NCBI GenBank assembly: GCA_029264225.1
Contig: JARICB010000343.1
Location: 1-8,220, forward strand
Length of the DNA: 8,220 nucleotides
Direction: 5' to 3'
DNA from: Nocardioides sp.
GTDB taxonomy: Bacteria > Actinomycetota > Actinomycetes > Propionibacteriales > Nocardioidaceae
Position 1 is the stretch's first letter; each line of letters starts with the position of its first letter. Shown one piece after another: positions 5,806 to 8,220 of the stretch. The position numbers were made by a program, and so were the translations under genes. The notes beneath the pieces were generated by a model that was not told the origin of the DNA, did no database searches, and saw only the letters and a program-made list of their open reading frames with translations.

Positions 5806-7380
5806 GTGTCCCCCCTCCCCACGCTCAGTCCCGCGCGCCCGAAGCCGCAAGGTAAAGGCAAGAAGCCCGGGAAGAAGGCTGGCAAGCCCGGTAAGGGGAG
5901 TAAGGGCAGTAAGGGCAAGAAGAAGGGTGGCAAGAAGAAGCCGGCCCGCAAGACCAAGACCGCCCTCTCCGGCCCCGACCGGCACTTGGTGACGCGTTTT
6001 TCCTACGGCCTGGACAAGTCGCTGCGCCGCGACGTACGCCGCCTCGGTGCGGCCGCCTGGTTCGCTCGGCAACTCTCCCCGACCACCATCGCTGACCCGG
6101 CCGGAGGGGCACTGAAATCCTGGTGGCCCTCGCTGGGCAGGACTCCCCTCGACCTGTGGCAGCGCAATGAGGCCGAGGTCGAGGGCGGCTGGGAGGTCAT
6201 GCAGAGCTACCAGCGCTGGGTGCTGATGCGTCGCGCCGTCTCGTCGCGTCAACTCCTCGAGGTGATGACGGAGTTCTGGGAGAACCACCTGCATGTGCCG
6301 ATCGACGCCGACGGGGTCTTCACCCACCGGGTCGCCTACGGCGAGGCGCTGCGCGCCGGAGCCCTGGGCAAGTTCAGTGACCTCCTGTTCACCTCCACCA
6401 CCCACCCGGCCATGGGGATGTTCCTCGACAACGCCGAGTCGACCGCCAGCAGTCCCAACGAGAACCTCGGGCGCGAACTGCTGGAGCTGCACACGGTGGG
6501 CCGCGGCCACTACACCGAGTCCGATGTCAAGGACTCGTCGCGGATCCTGACCGGCTGGCATGTGGACATGTGGACCACGTTCGCCGCGTCGTATGTCCGC
6601 GAGGACCACGCAACCGGCCCCGTTCGGGTCATGGGCTTCAGTGACCCGAACCGCTCGAGTGATGGCCAGGAACTGACTCGGCGCTACACCGACTATCTGG
6701 CAAAACACCCGGCGACCGCCCAGAACATCGCCCGCAGGCTGGCAGTGAAGTTCGTCCGCGACGAACCACCCCAAGCGCTGGTCGATCACCTGGCCTCGGT
6801 CTACCTCGCCCACGACACCGCCATCGTGCCGGTCCTCAAGGCGCTCGTTGCCTCCCCCGTCTTCAGTGCCTCGCGAGGCACCAAGGTGCGTGACCCGGGT
6901 GAGGACGTGGTCGCAACATGGCGCGCACTGGGGGTGAAGGCGCGGAGGCCGACGGCTCACGATTCAGCCGCCGAGGCGATCCTCTGGCAGACCAGTGACC
7001 TCGGGCAGTCGCCGTACACGTGGAGTCGCCCCGACGGGGCGCCGATCACGAACGCCGCCTGGGCGTCGGTCGGCCGGATGACCGGTTCGTGGCACATGCA
7101 TTACTCGATGGCCGGCGGCTGGTGGCCCACGCGCGACCTCCGATACAAGTCGCCCAAGTCATGGCTACCAGCCAAGAAGGTGCGCTTCGACGACCTGGTG
7201 GAGCACCTCAGCCAGGAGATCCTCTCCCGGGCCGCCTCGAAACAGCTGCTGAAGGCCTGTTGTCAGTCCACTGGGCTTCGACGCAGCACCCGGATCGACC
7301 GCAAGCACGCGCTGATCAAGTGGGGCATGCCGATGCTGCTCACTACTCTGCTCGACTCCCCCGACCACATGACCAGGTGA
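5806..7380 (+). CDS. DUF1800 family protein with a lysine-rich N-terminal tail
   Basis: A 524-residue protein recognised as DUF1800 by VMTEFWENHLHV (153-164), NENLGRELLELHTVGRGHYT (218-237), SRILTGW (245-251) and PATAQNIARRLAVKFVRDEP (302-321). The domain covers about residues 55-510. Its biochemical activity is unknown; members are widespread in Actinobacteria, Planctomycetes and Bacteroidetes, usually beside a DUF1501 gene, as here. Residues 13-52 are unusual: 18 lysines in 40 positions with glycine, proline and serine, no acidic residue, and no hydrophobic core that could act as a signal peptide. The GTG start is fixed by an in-frame stop 18 nt upstream. It has no ribosome binding site but a -10 element at leaderless distance. 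The gene begins 85 bp after the sulfatase, with no clear terminator between them, and ends 4 bp before the DUF1501 start, so it is co-transcribed with that gene and perhaps also by read-through from the sulfatase. Confidence 0.88.
   Translation: MSPLPTLSPARPKPQGKGKKPGKKAGKPGKGSKGSKGKKKGGKKKPARKTKTALSGPDRHLVTRFSYGLDKSLRRDVRRLGAAAWFARQLSPTTIADPAGGALKSWWPSLGRTPLDLWQRNEAEVEGGWEVMQSYQRWVLMRRAVSSRQLLEVMTEFWENHLHVPIDADGVFTHRVAYGEALRAGALGKFSDLLFTSTTHPAMGMFLDNAESTASSPNENLGRELLELHTVGRGHYTESDVKDSSRILTGWHVDMWTTFAASYVREDHATGPVRVMGFSDPNRSSDGQELTRRYTDYLAKHPATAQNIARRLAVKFVRDEPPQALVDHLASVYLAHDTAIVPVLKALVASPVFSASRGTKVRDPGEDVVATWRALGVKARRPTAHDSAAEAILWQTSDLGQSPYTWSRPDGAPITNAAWASVGRMTGSWHMHYSMAGGWWPTRDLRYKSPKSWLPAKKVRFDDLVEHLSQEILSRAASKQLLKACCQSTGLRRSTRIDRKHALIKWGMPMLLTTLLDSPDHMTR
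5842..5958 (+). repeat. Low-complexity purine-rich tract encoding the Lys/Gly tail, with a 9-bp tandem repeat
   Basis: This stretch encodes residues 13-51 of the DUF1800 protein and is dominated by AAG and GGN codons, making the plus strand strongly purine-rich. It contains a perfect tandem duplication of AGTAAGGGC (5899-5907 and 5908-5916), coding SKGSKG, and repeated AAGAAG units. AGT, GGT and GGG codons, uncommon elsewhere in this gene, are used here. Because the units are multiples of 3 bp, length changes by slippage would keep the reading frame. Confidence 0.7.
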
Positions 7381-7381
7381 G
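7375..7381 (+). promoter_or_regulatory. Shine-Dalgarno sequence of the DUF1501 gene overlapping the DUF1800 stop
   Basis: AGGTGAG includes the TGA stop codon of the DUF1800 gene (7378-7380) and lies just before the ATG at 7385. A ribosome ending DUF1800 would sit on the initiation site of DUF1501, which indicates translational coupling. This also fixes the ATG at 7385 as the start. Confidence 0.6.
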
Positions 7382-7384
7382 AAG

Positions 7385-8220
7385 ATGACCGGCCCTTCCC
7401 CTTCGCCCGTAGCCGAGTGCTGCGCAGATTTCGCCCGGATGCGACTCTCGCGCCGCGCCATGCTCGGTACGGCGGCCAGCCTGGCTGGCGCCTCGGTCGT
7501 CTTCGGCGGCGCCGAGGTTCGCGCTTCCGCCGCGGCCGGCCTGGCCCCGGCCCCCTCGGTCCTGGTCGTCCTGTCGCTGCGCGGTGCTGCCGACGGACTC
7601 TCCCTGGTGGTGCCGCACGCCGACCCCGTCTACTACCAGGCTCGTCCGCGCATCGCGATCCCCGCCGACCAACTGCTGGCCCGCGACCCGATGTTCGGGC
7701 TGCACCCGTCACTTGCTCCCCTGCTGCCCCTGTGGAACGCCGGCCGATTGGCGGCAGTGCATGCCACCGGCCTACCCGCCCCCAACCGGTCGCACTTCGC
7801 GGCGATGGAAGAGATCGAGGACGCCAGCGCCGGTTCCGCTACCCGGGTCGGCTGGCTCAACCGGCTGATCGGGCTGGACGCCGTCACCAGCCCGGTGCAG
7901 GCAGTCGGCCTCGGTAGCGCCGTGCTCCCGACCTCGTTGACCGGCCCGGCCGCTGCCCTGGCTGCGGGAGGCGTGGACCGGATCTCGGTCTCCGGTACCG
8001 ATGGTTCCGCTGCCGCACGTCGGCGGCGCAGCCTTGACACGCTGTGGGGCAAGGATCCCAGCCTGCTCGGCCGTGGCGCCCGTGAGACGTTCGCCTCGGT
8101 CGACACCTTCGCGCCCGTGGTCGAGGGACCGTCGGATCCGGCCAACGGTGCGGCGTACCCTCGCGGCGACCTCGGCGAGTCCCTCGCGCATGCCGCGCGC
8201 ATCATCCGCGGCGACGTCGG
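7385..8220 (+). CDS. DUF1501 family Tat-exported protein, N-terminal 278 residues; runs off the right edge
   Basis: The frame from ATG 7385 is open to the window end with no stop. The N-terminus MTGPSPSPVAECCADFARMR is followed by the twin-arginine motif LSRRAML (R23-R24), a hydrophobic stretch (about 27-43) and a small-residue cleavage region ending RASAAA (46-51), so Tat export is expected. The DUF1501 core starts with VLVVLSLRGAADGLSLVVPH (59-78) and shows FGLHPSLAPLLPLW (104-117) and LPAPNRSHFAAMEEIEDA from residue 130, all typical of the family. DUF1501 proteins are grouped with the alkaline phosphatase/sulfatase superfamily but have no established substrate. Members usually have about 400 residues, so roughly a third is outside the window, including any later metal-binding motifs. 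The start lies 4 bp after the DUF1800 stop, and the two proteins probably act together. Confidence 0.88.
   Translation, partial: MTGPSPSPVAECCADFARMRLSRRAMLGTAASLAGASVVFGGAEVRASAAAGLAPAPSVLVVLSLRGAADGLSLVVPHADPVYYQARPRIAIPADQLLARDPMFGLHPSLAPLLPLWNAGRLAAVHATGLPAPNRSHFAAMEEIEDASAGSATRVGWLNRLIGLDAVTSPVQAVGLGSAVLPTSLTGPAAALAAGGVDRISVSGTDGSAAARRRRSLDTLWGKDPSLLGRGARETFASVDTFAPVVEGPSDPANGAAYPRGDLGESLAHAARIIRGDV

Noticed and set aside
5755..6960. Minus-strand open frame of 401 codons
   Set aside because: Antisense to the DUF1800 gene. Its apparent Leu/Pro-rich hydrophobic C-terminal part is only the complement of the Lys/Gly codon tract, not a real membrane segment.

Overview
The window is GC-rich throughout, with mostly G/C third codon positions, many GTG starts and tightly packed genes. 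It looks like a chromosomal segment of an actinobacterium. The conserved order CDP-alcohol phosphatidyltransferase, DUF881, small basic protein (the pgsA2 neighbourhood of mycobacteria) supports this. The secreted DUF1800/DUF1501 pair with a glucosamine-6-sulfatase-like enzyme suggests a Nocardioides-like member of the Propionibacteriales. The genus is inferred from remembered family resemblance, not from a search.

Left block (1-4136, minus strand, read right to left): two CNNM/CorB-type (HlyC/CorC family) membrane proteins with CBS domains, then a CDP-alcohol phosphatidyltransferase, a DUF881 membrane-anchored coiled-coil protein, and the start of the small basic protein Sbp (DUF1290), which leaves the window at position 1. 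Junctions are an 8-bp overlap, a 1-bp gap (preferred start), a 2-bp gap and a 4-bp GTGA overlap, so the five genes look like one translationally coupled operon concerned with the cell envelope: divalent-cation transport or sensing, anionic phospholipid synthesis, and envelope or division-associated proteins of unknown biochemistry.

Centre (about 4137-4238): a divergent intergenic region of about 100 bp with a plausible sigma-70-type promoter for the rightward sulfatase.

Right block (4239-8220, plus strand): a secreted formylglycine-type sulfatase, an 85-bp gap with a well-placed -10 element consistent with leaderless transcription, a DUF1800 protein with a striking lysine/glycine-rich N-terminus and no signal peptide, and a tightly coupled DUF1501 protein with a twin-arginine signal that runs off the right end. 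DUF1800 and DUF1501 commonly occur as a pair of unknown function. DUF1501 is related to the alkaline phosphatase/sulfatase superfamily, so the block may be an extracytoplasmic hydrolase module.

No tRNA, rRNA, CRISPR array, insertion sequence or riboswitch was seen. The points most worth a second look are the basic N-terminal tail and missing export signal of the DUF1800 protein next to a Tat-exported partner, and its apparent leaderless start.
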